The translations under genes were made by a program, and so were the position numbers. From Diphasiastrum complanatum (taxonomy: Eukaryota > Streptophyta > Lycopodiopsida > Lycopodiales > Lycopodiaceae): DNA of 64,000 nt. Under the pieces are notes generated by a model. The model did not search any database, was not told the origin of the DNA, and was given only the letters and a program-made list of their open reading frames with translations. This document shows, in pieces, positions 45,671 through 57,440 of the stretch. Numbering within the stretch: the first letter of the stretch is position 1; each line of letters starts with the position of its first letter. The stretch lies in assembly GCA_029204225.1 (NCBI GenBank), contig CM055107.1, positions 1,000,237 through 1,064,236 of the forward strand. Reading direction: 5' to 3'.

Positions 45671-46654
45671 ATGGCTTCTACTTCTACTTCTACTTGTCAG
45701 GCAAGGACAACGATCGTAGATGGATCCAACTATCCTGCATGGAGATCAAAGGCTCGACTGATCCTGCAAGCTGAGAAGCTGTGGCCTTATGTTGATGGGA
45801 CCATTCCCAAACCGCATGTACCTGATGTAATAAATACAGCAGCTTATGAAGAAGATTTAAAAGATCTTCACGCCTGGTTGCATGCAGATTCGAAAGCTAA
45901 AGTAATAATTTCCCAAACCGTTTCGGAAGATATCTTTCTCACTGTTGCCAATTCAACTACAACAAAGGAGATGTGGGATGAACTTGCTCGAAGGTTTGAG
46001 TCCAAATCACAAACTCAAATCTTATATCTGTTTGAGCAACTTACTAGTTTAAAGTGGGATGGAATTTCAGATTGTGATACTTTTCTTTTCAAGTTACAAT
46101 CTTTGTTTAGTGCTCTACAAAGTGCAGGTAGAATAACTCCCAAGGAGGAGAAACTTACGTACCTACTGCGAGCACTACCACACTCCTACATCCACATGTG
46201 ACCTGTTCTTACAGGTAAATCCTTTGAAGAGGCCATTCAAAGCTTTCGAGAGGAGTATCTCATGCGGCAAGGAAGTTCACCTTCTCAAGGAGGAGCTAGA
46301 GCTTTATATGCGAAGAAAGGAAAGGGCAAGGCAAAAGGACGCGGAAACCAGTTCCAAGCTACTAGCATGCAAGATCCAAACAATAAAGATTCCAAAGTGG
46401 AATCATCTGAGCCTAAGTCAAAGAAATCTTTTTGCAACTATTGTAAAAAGCCAGGATATACTCTTGATAAATGTTGGGCTAATTCTAGACTACCTTGTAG
46501 ACATTGTGGCAAAACTGGTCATTCATCTTTCAAATGCTATTCTAGGCCTAACAATAGTAAAGCCAATGTTTGTCAAGAGGAACAACTTTCTTCTAACTCA
46601 AGCAAAGAGGAAAACAGTCTGGCTGCTTTTTGTTTGTGTAGAATATTGTTTTAA
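45671..46654 (+). pseudogene. Copia gag with one in-frame TGA
   Basis: ATG at 45671. Residues 1-176 form a normal copia Gag (DGSNYPAWRSKARLILQAE, TKEMWDELARRFE, SKSQTQILYLFEQLTSLKW). A single TGA at 46199-46201 interrupts; the same frame continues to 46654 with SFEEAIQSFREEYLMRQG and two zinc knuckles. The first knuckle is CNYCKKPGYTLDKC (His replaced by Tyr), the second CRHCGKTGHSSFKC (perfect). So Gag is full length except for one nonsense mutation. A frameshift near 46630 leads into the protease frame. Confidence 0.85.
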
Positions 46655-46988
46655 TTCTACTGATAATACTTCCGAAGTTGTAGATTCTAGAGCTACTGCT
46701 CATATCATCTCTAATAGAGCTATGTTGTCTAGTTATTCTCCTACTTACACTCAGAGATATGTCATTTTAGGAGATGGTAGTCAACATGATGTTTCAGGAA
46801 TAGGAAGCTTGAGTTTACTCACAATTGAAGGTTCTAAAGTTCTTCGAAATGTATTGCATGTACCAACCATGCAAAAGGACTTATTGTCAGTAGCCCGCAT
46901 GACAGATGTGGGCATCAAAGTTCTGTTTCTTGACAATCACAATGCTACCATCTATCCCGAGGACACACAAACTTCAGAAGGATACTGA
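46655..46988 (+). pseudogene. Copia protease N-terminal part
   Basis: Reads VVDSRATAHIISNRAMLSSY, ILGDGSQHDVSGIGSL and VLHVPTMQKDLLSVARMTD. The active site DSGA is changed to DSRA, which should inactivate the protease. The frame ends at 46988, where the polyprotein would normally run into integrase. Confidence 0.8.
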
Positions 46989-46997
46989 GAAGCTGAA

Positions 46998-47717
46998 ATG
47001 CTGCATGTTGAAGTGGCTTCACAAGTTAACTGTTTGCAGGATGCAATGCAAGAAGAATCTCGTGAGGAGTCGTTTGCATCAAATTGTGTGCAAGAGATAT
47101 GCATGCGACATGGTTCTCAAGATGAGAAACCTCTAATTATTGTTTTGCAGGAAGACTCTCAAGAAGAGGAGTCTCAATTATGCAAACAAGTAGATCCTCA
47201 TAAAGAGGATACTGTTTTTACTTCCATACAGGAAGAAACTTTCATGACTTGCATGCAGGAAGATCCTCAGCAGGAGTTGCAAGTTGCTATCATGCAAAAG
47301 TTTTCTCAAGATGAGAGATCAAATTTTAATGAAGTTAATTGCCGCCCAAATCAGCCAATTGCTTTCCCTCTATCAGATCTTGTTTATGATTTGCAGCTTG
47401 TAGGTGAATTGCAGCATGCAGGGGGAGCACATATCATGTTTCAGATTCCAAATGGTTCAATATGTCTATCAAACTGCCTTGGAGATGCAGCTTTGAAGAC
47501 CTTTGTGCAAGAACCATATATGGCTGAATCTGTTTATGAAGTTAAAAGAGACAGAGATCTTGAATGGCTTCAACTTGGTGCTGATCAACCTGGTTTTTCT
47601 TTGGAGGAAGAGGACTCCAAATTCCACTTAGTTGGTTGCTGCCTAGATACTTCTTTTGGACAGTTGTATATGCAGCTCCAGTTTGAAGAAACACCATTGT
47701 TTGATGATGGTGGTTAA
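46998..47717 (+). CDS. Unknown 239-residue ORF inside the copia element
   Basis: An intact open frame (ATG 46998, stop 47717) occupies the place of integrase-reverse transcriptase-RNase H. I recognise no domain. Residues 15-115 contain repeated Gln/Glu units (AMQEES, LQEDSQEEES, IQEETF, MQEDPQQ), acidic and likely helical. The second half (GGAHIMFQIPNGSICLSNCL, VGCCLDTSFGQLYMQLQFEE) looks globular and Cys-containing. No transmembrane segment or zinc finger is obvious. It could be captured host sequence, a retroelement accessory gene, or a chance frame in decayed sequence; the length with no stop argues against the last. Confidence 0.5.
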   Translation: MLHVEVASQVNCLQDAMQEESREESFASNCVQEICMRHGSQDEKPLIIVLQEDSQEEESQLCKQVDPHKEDTVFTSIQEETFMTCMQEDPQQELQVAIMQKFSQDERSNFNEVNCRPNQPIAFPLSDLVYDLQLVGELQHAGGAHIMFQIPNGSICLSNCLGDAALKTFVQEPYMAESVYEVKRDRDLEWLQLGADQPGFSLEEEDSKFHLVGCCLDTSFGQLYMQLQFEETPLFDDGG

Positions 47718-47830
47718 TGTCTACCTACATAGTGAGGGGAACTGTTATGTTTCTAATCCCCGTCACATGCATGTTCAAGAAACATCGGGAGGCATTAGGG
47801 GTTATTTATTTAACAGGTTTAAGGGGGAGT

Positions 47831-48739
47831 TGTTGAAATATAAACCTAGTTAAATAAATAAAACATAGCACATGGTTTTATTTGGAGGCCAAAGTTTTTA
47901 AGGCCCAAATAAACTTAGGCAAATTTTTTTTACAAACTCGTGGAGGGCCTTCTTGCATGATGATGCCACTAGTCCACTTGAGTTTGGTAGACCCCCATGC
48001 ACATGTGCATGGGGGAGAATAAGTTAGTTTGCCATCTATCATGACATGCATGCAACATGCAAAATGCATGCATGAGAATTTTGACACTTGGCAATTGCAT
48101 GCCAAGTATTGTACATACTCGAATTTTATTTAATAGAGTCTCCACGAGTTGGAGAGTGTGTTGAATGGAATCATCTTCCATCTTCACCATTTTTCATTTG
48201 TCTCCTTGATCTGAATACTTGTAGGAGGTCGCATTTGGATCTGATCTGATCTTTTACATGTTTCAAAGTGTTTCCATGACCAGAACAGCCATCATTTAGA
48301 TCTGATTGGGCGCTGGATCCAGATTTGTTTGATCCTTCATTTCTTCTTAATGAATTGTCAGAATCAGATGAGATCAATTGCATAAGGTTTCTATTGCATT
48401 GGCAGTATCAGTAGAAGTAATTAGAAGTCAATCTGAATCTGATTTTTCCATTTGCATGTGCAAGTACTAGTCCATGCATGTTGCATGCATGCCTCTAGAA
48501 TTCTTCAGATTGCTTGCATGTTTCCACAATTGCTTGCATGTTGATTGCATGTCACTACAATTGCTTGCATGTCACTGTATTTGCTTGCATGTTGATTACA
48601 TGTCACTGTATATGCTTGCATGTTGATTGCATGTTGCTGATTTTGATCTATTTTGAGTTGTAGAAGACCATCGAGGATTCCTAGGTTGGTAAACCTTGAT
48701 TTAACGATCCTTTCTATCTCTATTTTCAATTTTATAACA
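47831..48739 (+). repeat. Copia 3' LTR
   Basis: 909 bp, same ends as the 5' LTR, with scattered substitutions, a ~95-bp deletion near 48265 and fewer GCATG repeat units at 48510-48640. Confidence 0.9.
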
Positions 48740-49028
48740 CCCTAGCCTCTGAATCCTATTGGTCCATTTCTGCCTCCCTAATTATTCAAATTTAAAAAGA
48801 GTGGGAACCATCCAAATTGGAGGGAAACCCAACTTTATTCACTAACTTGACATTTAGGCCCTGCGACATTAAAAGTCCTGCAAAAAAGGCCTAAAGTCCT
48901 TTTATTGACTTGTAACTAATCAAATAACTATGTGATCATCAGGTTGGACTTACACACGCAGGGTGCCAAATCCCTCTCACTTATTAACTAGGGTCAGGGT
49001 TGTCTTGGGATCCGCAAACCCTCCAACA
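48740..49028 (-). repeat. Start of the minus-strand gypsy 3' LTR
   Basis: On the minus strand a purine tract GGTGGGGGAT (about 49031-49041) precedes TGTTGGAGGGTTTGCGGATC at 49028. The LTR runs left to 48740, where the copia interrupts it. Confidence 0.5.
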
Positions 49029-49078
49029 ATATCCCCCACCAAAACTGGTGGCGGTCCCACGACACCTGCGAGATGCAG

Positions 49079-52014
49079 TTATTGGGGACTTTTATTGGCT
49101 TCGCGCCGAATCTTTATTAAATGGTACTGCACCTTTTCCATAAAGTCGAGGCGGGCAGTATTAAAATCCAAATTATGGGGCAAAAGACAACGATGGGCTC
49201 CTGCAATCCACTTTGAGGTCGTCCAAGATGTGAAGCGAGATTCCCAGGAGCCTCCCATCATTGCTGCACGAAAATATAAACGAGCAACCGACAATTGATC
49301 TTTGATATTCTCTGAGGCCATCGGCTTATTTGGATCGAATGCCTGAGGAGGGAGGCAATCGTCCCATCTGGTTGCCACTGATGCCAACAGAGTTAGATCT
49401 TTTGCAAACAGTGCCGATTGTCGCACCGTGGGATCTGGAGAGTGGACATACTCTCGCTGGTACGCCTGTAAGGCCCAGTGGAAATCTACTGATATTGTCC
49501 AGCTGTAGGGCTGATGGATGATTGGCCAATTGGGCGTATGGATTGTGATCTTGTCCATAGCCAATCCTAAATCTTTCCATTTATTCCTTCTCGGCATTGG
49601 CACATAATAGGGATCTACCCGCAACTGGCGAGGGCTGGCCACATAACTCCTGATTGATTCCGGAGTTTTCTCAAAAACGGTAATTCTCCATGCCGGCTGC
49701 TCTCCCAATGCAGGTATTTTGTCCACTTCTTTGCCGGCCTCTATCTCCGAGGTGTTGAAATTAAGGACCCATCCACCACGCGAGGACTCATGCGGATGTT
49801 GCGATAAGAAACTCTGGATCTGGTCCTCGATGTTGATGGGCCTTTTGAATAGTGGTGTGGTCCTTGATGAGGATGGACCCGGTTGCACTGCCGGTAAAAC
49901 TGGCGGTTGTTCTTGTATTTTTGGAGCTCCCCCCTGGTCCATGCCCGAATCCAGCCCTGTATCCATTGGTACATCCTCTTGGTGCGTAGGGAAAAATTGT
50001 GACATGACCGGTACTGGGATTTGTGGTCCGGCTTCCAACACCTGAGCGGCTGCTTTTTCATAGGCGCTGATGGTTTCTTTAGCCTTTGCCAACTCAGTTG
50101 AAGCTGCTCCTTTGAACCTGTCAAAGCAGCCTTGGAATCCCTGACGGGCCACTTTGTACGTTTCCACTTTCTTGAACAAATACGTGATCTCCGTTGGAGT
50201 GACCGGATGATCTGGTATTTGCGTCTGAAGATATGCATCACGCTCAAGGGTGGTCGCATCCAATTCACCTTGGAAACGTGTGCGATCCTGCTCCGCCATC
50301 TGCAATTGACCTTTTAGCAGCTGCACCTATTGCTTTGCATCCTGCACGGCCTTGTCCACCTGATCTTGTGCGGTTGTCAGGGCGTTCTGCAGGGAGCTGA
50401 TGTATCCTTCGAGGCGATCAGCGTGTTGCTGTGCCATTTTCTTTTGAACTTCAGATTTGTCTTCGTGCTGCTTGGCGATCTTCAAGTCTCTATCCAGCTG
50501 GACAATCTTCTGGCTGATGAGAGTGTTTTCCGATCCCAGATCTGAAATTCTCTGCTCCATTTCTTTTTTCTTGTCAAGCATAGACTGGATCACTTGCGCA
50601 AGGCTTGAGACCAAACCGAGAGCATCACCAAAATCTACTGTCGTGGAGGCGGCAACTGCAGGAGGACCTGATGGTACTGTCCTTGGTTGGCGTGAAATAG
50701 GTGCCGGTACTTCTTCTTCTTCAAAAACATCTTCTTCAAAACCCTCAGGCACGGTGGCGTCGAACTGCTTCGGTGATTTCGCAGCTTGGTCGACCCGAAG
50801 TGTGGCTGGGCTGTCTTCAGCTTGAAGTTGCTGGCTTGAGTCTTCAACACCGACAGTAGTATCATGGATTTGTTCGAATCCTCTTCTAGGGGATTGGAGT
50901 TCAAAGGGCGCAGGGCTCTGGGGCATTTCAAAAACTTTGGAGGCCCCAAGGGGGTCGGAATCAACGAACATATCCATGAAATACTGCGTGTTTGGTGATA
51001 TAGCTTCGGTGTGTGGGGGTGAGGTGGCCTGGGCAGTTGTGATGAGAATGGTAGCCCCAATGGTCACAGACTGTCCTTGAGTGGAAGCAGAAACGAGGGA
51101 AGCATCAGAGGCGGGGATAATAGGAAGTTCAGTGCGAACAACAGCAGGGGGCGGAAGCGTAGCTGATGATGTATGCCTAGTACGACGTCGTGACACGGAA
51201 GGCGAGTCAGGAATGACGATCTCGCTGTGTGGACGACGTCGACTATGTGAACTGGAGGCCTGGTGGGACGACTCGGCCGGTGCTACTTCATAGACCGAAA
51301 GCACAGAATCCAGGTGGAAGCCATGGATTTTGTTTTCCAGGTGAGAGGCGGCTAGAAGAGACAACAAGGAACCAGCAGCGAACTGCTGCTTAGTATTGCT
51401 CTTAATAGCTCGTTTGAGCTCACTAGAAACAGTCTTGAACCAATTATATGGTTCAAGAGGGGCTTTGGCTAGCTTGGTATAGGACTCGACTATCCTATAT
51501 GTAGGATCTGTGAAGTGATGCGGTCTTTCCTGAGGTTGCCAACCATCAGGAAGTTATTCAGTAGCTAGGCAGCAACATGTATGGCAGGCTCAGTGATGGC
51601 ATCGAGGAGGTATCTGCCGTCATTGGTCCTGTGCAGATCAGTGGTTAGGTCAATGTAATGCTTTATGGCCTGTTTGGCTTGTTTATGTTTGGATGAGGCT
51701 TGGGTACCTGACGCTATGCCTATAGCAGCAAGGGCGGCCTCAATGACGCGCACCTTGTGTGTTGCTCCCTGAAAGGTGATATAAAATTTGGATTTCTCTT
51801 CCTTCCATGTACTGAAGGCAAGAGTGATGAAATCCATATTGATTCTCCCAGAAAAGGCTCTCTCATGAATACCCATTGCGATAAGCAGAGGCTCCACAAG
51901 GGTCATCCATTGAGTGACCATGTTTGTGCTAGGAAGTATCATGATGTCCGTCGCAGATGGGACATCATGATGGATAGTATAACGCGGAGACTGGGAAGTA
52001 TCTGTGGAAGACAT
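49079..52014 (-). pseudogene. Long extra ORF after integrase (unknown, coiled coil)
   Basis: Minus strand. Starts MSSTDTSQSPRYTIHHDV at 52014 and runs to 51565, then after a frameshift from about 51550 to 49079 with one TAG at 50329-50327 (CAA TAG GTG CAG, probably CAG to TAG). In total about 975 codons. The middle is Ser/Pro/Glu-rich, followed by a coiled coil that continues smoothly across the TAG (KIVQLDRDLKIAKQHEDK, then LLKGQLQMAEQDRTRFQGEL). The last ~250 residues are globular and Trp-rich (WPIIHQPYSWTISVDFHWAL). Such extra ORFs between integrase and the 3' LTR are known in some plant gypsy lineages, but I recognise no domain. Confidence 0.6.
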
Positions 52015-52434
52015 GATGATCAGAAATGAAAAGTAAGACGCGCGAAAGTATATCAAAAAGCAGTTCAGGAAGTTTGGAAGGCTTTGGTCACGGGAAAAAT
52101 TCACAAGAGCTTTGCTAGCACAAGTGAGGAATGAATCAAATTCAACCAACTTATAGGTGAATTTGGTGGGTCTATTAGTGGATGTACAGTCTGAGAGCTC
52201 AGCGAAGGTTTCTGATACTGTATAGGCCAAATTTGATCAAAACAGTGATTTTCTAAGTCATTTTTCATCAAAAATACTGTTCTTCCTTTTTCCCATGCTG
52301 ATGACTTTTCTGACTTTTGCTCATCAGTCTTTTCTCAATTTTTTTTTTTTAACTATCTTTTTCAAAAAAACTCTGAACAATCAAATATTGAAACCAACAA
52401 ATTGAAAAACAAATAATTAAAAAAAGCCTTGAGA

Positions 52435-53593
52435 TTAGGCTTCTTGATTTGGCGGAGCAGGCTGCCAAAACTTGCGTAATCGGCTGCCATTCACCGGAGT
52501 ATCAAATCGTTTTCCATCCAAGTGCTCAAGAATTATTGCGCCATAGTTCAAGATTTCCTGCACTTTATATGGGCCTTCATCGGTAAACTTCAACTTTCCC
52601 TTGATCAGCTTGGTTTTGTACATCAATGCAATATCTCCTGCTTCAGATCTTTTTTGTGCAATCGACGATCGTGCCATGCCTTGCGGCGGGCTTTCTCTGC
52701 TGCTAACGCGTGAACTGCCATCAATTGGGTTTCACGTAATTTGTGCAACGCTTTATGACGTAGTTGTAAAGACTTATCATCATTTAATCGTTCTGTTGCC
52801 GCTATGCGTAAAGATGGGATTAAAAATTCAATCCGCATGACAACATCTCGACCATAAACCAGTTGAAAGGGTGTTTGATTTGTACTATTTTTGTAAGCGG
52901 TTCTGAATGCCCATAATGCTGCATGCAGTTTATGTTCCCAATCAGACCGACTCGCTTCAACTGTCTTTGTCATAATGGTGCAGAGAATCTTATTGGAAGA
53001 TTCAGCTTGGCCATTCCCTCTGGGATAGTAAGGAATGCTAATTCTATGTATCACAAAAAATCTTCCAGTAAACACTTTATTGTTTGATTAACAAAGTGTG
53101 TACCCCGGTCACTGAAAATCTCAATCGGACATCCAAATCTGATTATAATATTTTCATAGAGAAACTTGGCCGTAGATTTCGCATCAGCAACTTTGATAGC
53201 TTTGGCTTCAACCCACTTGGTCGTATAATCAGTTGCTACGATAATGTATCGGGCCTGAGATCCTTGTGCGGTAGGATGAATAGGACCAACATAATCCAGT
53301 CCCCATTTTTCAAACGGTGCTTGTGATAAAACCGGATGCAAGGGTTCATAGTTCTGTCTAGTAGGCCGTCGTGCTCGTTGGCAAACATCACATGTCTGAA
53401 TAAAATTTTCTGTGTCCTTATGAAGCGTAGGCCACCAACAACCTGATTGCAAAAGTTTGCGAACAGTAATATCTGTAGAGAAGTGTCCTCCGCCCATGCC
53501 ATCATGTGAAAACATGATTAAATCTGGTACTTCATGCATTAAAACATCTTCGTAGAATATTGTCTGATCCACGACGATACAATTGTCTTGCAA
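52435..53593 (-). pseudogene. Gypsy integrase
   Basis: Finger HDGMGGGHFSTDITVRKLLQ...CDVCQRARR, core GLDYVGPIHPTAQGSQARYI, FSDRGTHFVNQ and PRGNGQAESSNKIL (catalytic D, D, E), then FRTAYKNSTNQTPFQLVYGR and a C-terminal DEGPYKVQEILNYGAIILEH. A frameshift at about 53060 and another near 52630 split it. The triad residues are intact. Confidence 0.85.
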
Positions 53594-53849
53594 TCAATTG
53601 ATAAGGTTGAGCCTTATGAATCAATTGCCTCTTTTGTACTTTTGTCAAAGAGTCATTCGGTTGTCCTAGCATCAGGTACTCAACAATATCCGCTGCCCAC
53701 TCAGGTACTGCTTCTATATAGAACAATGTAGCATCTGGTAATTCATCATCCACTTCAGTTTTAACTGGTGCGGATTCGATTCACGAAACGTGATCGGCTA
53801 GATAATGTTGCTTCCCCTTTCGAACCACAATTTGAAAGTCAAATTCAGT

Positions 53850-55319
53850 CTATATAATAACCATCTTGCAATACGTCCAATATTGCACATCTTGTTTACC
53901 AAATAAAGGCTGATGATCCGTATAAAATGCAAAGTGCGTTTCCATGAGGTAGTGACAAAATTTTCGAACAGAAAAAATCATGGCTAACGCTTCACGTTCT
54001 GTTGTTGAATAATTATTCTCCGGATCTGTAAGCTGTCTGCTGGCAAATCGTATAGGGTAATCCTTCTTATAGTCACCTGGTTGCGTCAAAACTAATCCAA
54101 TGGGATATTTCGAGGCATCCGTGTGAACATGAAATTCAATCGTCCAATCTGGAGAACGCAGTATTGGTGCTAAAGTTACTGCTTTTTTTAATTTTTCAAA
54201 GGCTTCTAACGCCTCTACTGTCCAAATAGGAACAATAGTCAGTTTGTATATAGGTCGTGCTAAATCCGCAAAGAAGATAATAAAAATGCGATAATAGTTC
54301 GCATGACCCATAAACACATAAACTCCACGAATCGTTGTTGGCGGTGGCAACTCCACAATAATCTTGATCTTAGAATAATCTGTGGCAATACCATGTCTCG
54401 ATATCACATGTCCAAGCACAACTCCGTGGGAAACCCATATCTGGCATTTTTCTGGATTTAGAGAAATTTGATATTTGCGACATCGTTCAAATACTTTCTC
54501 CAATCGATCCAGGTGGTTTGCATCTGTACTATGGACTCCCAGGTCATCCAAGTAAATTTCAAGGAATTTTTGTAAATAATCTTTAAAAGCAAATTGCATT
54601 ACTCTTTGGAATGAACTTGGTGCATTACAGAGTCCAAACGACATTACTTTGTAAGCATAGGTGCCCCATTCTGTTGCAAAAGTTATTTTGTGGCGATCTG
54701 CAGGTGCAATTTTAACTTGGTTGTAACCACTAAATCCATCCAGGAAACTATAAGCTTCCGCTCAAGCAAGGCGATCCAAAATGCTTTCAGTAAAAGGTAA
54801 CGAAAAGTGATCCTTCCGCGTCACTTTGTTCAAAGCCTTGAGATTCACACAAATTCTCAATTTCCCATTCTTCTTAGGAACAATGACAATCGGTGAGATC
54901 CATTCGGTATGCTCAATCTCATAAATGAAATCGGCGTCAAGTAGTCTTTGAAGTTCTTTCTTTATCAGGTCCGCAACATTAGGATTACAACGATAGAACT
55001 TTGTAACCTTTAGAACTGCATCAGGTACTAAAGGTATGGTATGTTCAATAATTGACGTCGGAACACCCTTTAGATCTTGATAAGTCCATGCAAAGCAATC
55101 TTGATACTTAATAAGTAACATGCGGAGTGCTTGATACTGTTCAGGAATAAGTTGTGATCCAATTTGTACAATCTTTTCTGGTTCTCCTGGCTCAGCAAGA
55201 TTCATTGCCTGTGTCCTAGTTGGGCCATCGTAAACATCTTTCGATTCTGGCACGTGTTCTTCGTAACATGATAACCACATCATCCAGTGTATAATGTTTA
55301 AAATGCTCGGGCATATCAT
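53850..55319 (-). pseudogene. Gypsy reverse transcriptase and RNase H
   Basis: DADFIYEIEHTEWISPIVIV and PKKNGKLRICVNLKALNKVT, then a TGA near 54762, FLDGFSGYNQVKIAPADRHK, MSFGLCNAPSSFQRVM, active site EIYLDDLGVHS near 54550, and RNase H with EFHVHTDASKYPIGLVL and YSTTEREALAMIFSV and FYTDHQPL. One stop in the palm and a further stop at 53850 break an otherwise well-kept enzyme. Confidence 0.88.
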
Positions 55320-55752
55320 GCTGGACTACATCTGCTTGTTCCTTTTCGAAAGGACTTGTCTTGGATCTTCGCTTAGCCTTCTTAGCAGGAATTGATCGTG
55401 GAGGTGATGACTTTCGAGAAGATAGACTCTTCTTCGAAGGTGAAGACTTCCTAGACGATGATGTGTTGCTAGAATTTGACGTGTAGAATCATCCTCGACT
55501 TTCCCTTTGCCTTTATCCAGTAAGGGTGGCACATTCTTTGAATCAATCTTTTGAGGTGGATTTTTCCATTTCAGGACCGTATTATAATGTTGCTTGGCTT
55601 GTTTCTTCGTCATTGATCCTGTGATCCTATCTTCCTTTAATATAACTGCTTTGGGCGGTTTTATTGTTGGTTCATCAGGAACATTACGCACTCCAAATCT
55701 GGTCGGATCCATATGATTGAGAATCTGCTCATCAGTAAGTTCTGCATTGTCA

Positions 55753-56664
55753 TCATAAGTCAAGGCATGACTCACAGGTATGAGGTCTTGGTGTATCCAA
55801 GGTTTGATCCAATAATGAAATCTCACTCAAATCTGACTGATTATCTTGTTGACACATATATCCTGCTGTACAATCAATCGTTGCAAGAGCTTCATTCCAG
55901 TTGACAATATCCGTTTGAGAATCATAATGAACTCCCAAATTTTTCTGTGGACAGTCACAAGTATGATCAGTTGTTGATGAATCATCATCCTCTTTTTGAA
56001 CCACTGGTTTGATAGTCCAAGTTGCAGGATTGACTTTGACTACGCGTTCACGATTTTCAAAAGTGATTTTTCTGGTAACCCAGTTATGAATTACTTGTGC
56101 AACTCGTAACCATGGACGTCCCAATAGGACTCGGTAGACATTTGGCGCTTCTGGTAAATCCATTACTACGAAAGTAATGACGAACTGTACTCCCGCAATT
56201 CTGACAGATATGTCTTCAACCATTCCTCGCGGACGAACTGTCGTTTCAGCTAGCTTAATGGCAAAAGTCGCAGGCTTGATCTTTGTAAGGCCCCATTTTG
56301 CACATAGCTTTGTTGAAATCAGGTTAACTCCTGAACCTCCATCTATCATGGCTGCTTCCTTAGGAAATTGTCTATGCTGTATTGGCAGAGTGATATTCTT
56401 TTGTTCACTTTCCCAAGCGGCTCCGACATGGAGTACTTCATTAGATTCCTTAAATCCAGCACAAAAAAGTGGCTCTTGATGGACTTCTGGTTCTACTTGA
56501 GCTAACTTTTGCGCTAAGACTTCTTTTGCTTCTGGTACCAACTTCAGGAACTCTCCCAATGAAATATTGATCTTGCTAGACAAAATATTCATTAGCAGTA
56601 TAGCTAGGCAATATGAGTTTTGAATCGTAAATACTAAAAGTTTTGAATTTTGGCTCGAATTCAA
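55753..56664 (-). pseudogene. Gypsy protease region
   Basis: 303 codons containing AAMIDGGSGVNLISTKLCAK (an aspartic protease site, DGGSG), AIKLAETTVRPRGMVEDISV and YRVLLGRPWLRVAQVIHNWV. The LGRPWL motif is typical of plant gypsy proteases. It overlaps a second frame (55326-55826) with the linker to reverse transcriptase, so at least one frameshift lies near 55800. Confidence 0.75.
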
Positions 56665-56690
56665 AACGTATTTTGCCTAACTAGAAGGGG

Positions 56691-57440
56691 CTATAATAGT
56701 TTTTATCGAAATTTATTACACTAATGGATGCTCAATTTGAGCTCCAAGCTTGTAAGCCCAAGACATAAAAGCTTTTAAATCTTAGAATCTCAAGGAATAT
56801 TTGATTGTACTCTTTGTAGTACCTTTTTAATTCTTCATGTTGATCCTATTTAATTGGATTGTTCCATTGTTCCATAGCAGGATTTTAGACATTATGCAAG
56901 GCTAGAAAAGAGCTATTTTGGACCAAATCACTGCAACAATGTTCATTTAGATAAAAGTGATGGGGGTGCAAGGCATATGAGATGGAGTGAAGGATAGTCT
57001 AGCATTTAAATTGAGAAATTGTTTACGGGGCCAAGAAAGTTTTCATAAACTGATTTATGCAAATGAACCCAGTGTATTTGGATGAAACTGATAGTTGTCA
57101 AGCTTTGTATAGGTTTACTTATTGTTGATCGGCTTTATCATGTTAAAACTTCAATTTCAAATTTCTTTTAAGGAAAATTTGTTTGAAAGTTCTTCAATGG
57201 TGCTAAAGGTGTCCACGTTGAAATATATTGGCTATAAATAATTTTTCTGTTTTGTATATAGGTTCTTGAAACTGTCAACTTATGATTATAGCTTGTGTTC
57301 ATGTAGTGCTTCACATAGATATATGAATATGGCATAATACTAGAATGAATTTTTTATAATTTGGTGAGAGCTGAGTATCTTTTCAAGGAGATGACTTCAC
57401 GTAGGAAATACTCGAATAACAATATTGTACTTTTGTGTAG
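56691..57440. other. End of intron 6; no gene
   Basis: AT-rich DNA without recognisable element, ending in the pyrimidine-poor but usable acceptor TTTTGTGTAG at 57440. Confidence 0.4.

Larger units (their letters stand above)
44616..48739 (+). mobile_element. Non-autonomous Ty1/copia with an unknown ORF in place of pol
   Basis: LTRs 44616-45656 (1041 bp) and 47831-48739 (909 bp) start TGTTGAAATA and end ATAACA. The primer site TGGTATCAGAGC is at 45658-45669 and the purine tract AAGGGGGAGT at 47821-47830. The flanks CCCTG (44611-44615) and CCCTA (48740-48744) are a five-base target duplication with one mismatch. Inside are gag, a protease start and then a 239-codon ORF; integrase, reverse transcriptase and RNase H are completely absent in 2.2 kb. 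The length difference between the LTRs comes from a ~95-bp deletion and repeat-number changes in the 3' copy. Confidence 0.9.
49029..56690 (-). mobile_element. Minus-strand Ty3/gypsy (non-chromovirus) in intron 6
   Basis: Minus-strand order: protease (56664-55860), linker, reverse transcriptase (about 55100-54350), RNase H (54120-53870), integrase (53593-52640), a C-terminal block to 52435, then a long extra ORF (52014-49079), purine tract and 3' LTR. Gag and the 5' LTR are missing, so the copy is 5'-truncated near 56690. No chromodomain is present, and the motifs resemble the Athila/Tat side of plant gypsy elements. Stops and frameshifts are scattered through pol. Confidence 0.85.

Noticed and set aside
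50327-50329. TAG in the extra gypsy ORF as a readthrough site
   Set aside because: The coiled coil runs straight through and the context CAA TAG GTG CAG suggests CAG to TAG; no downstream structure comparable to the LINE hairpin was seen.
57361-57440. In-frame extension of exon 7 to the left
   Set aside because: The frame is open by chance, but the family text begins exactly at the TAG|T acceptor and the split Ser codon pairs with exon 6.
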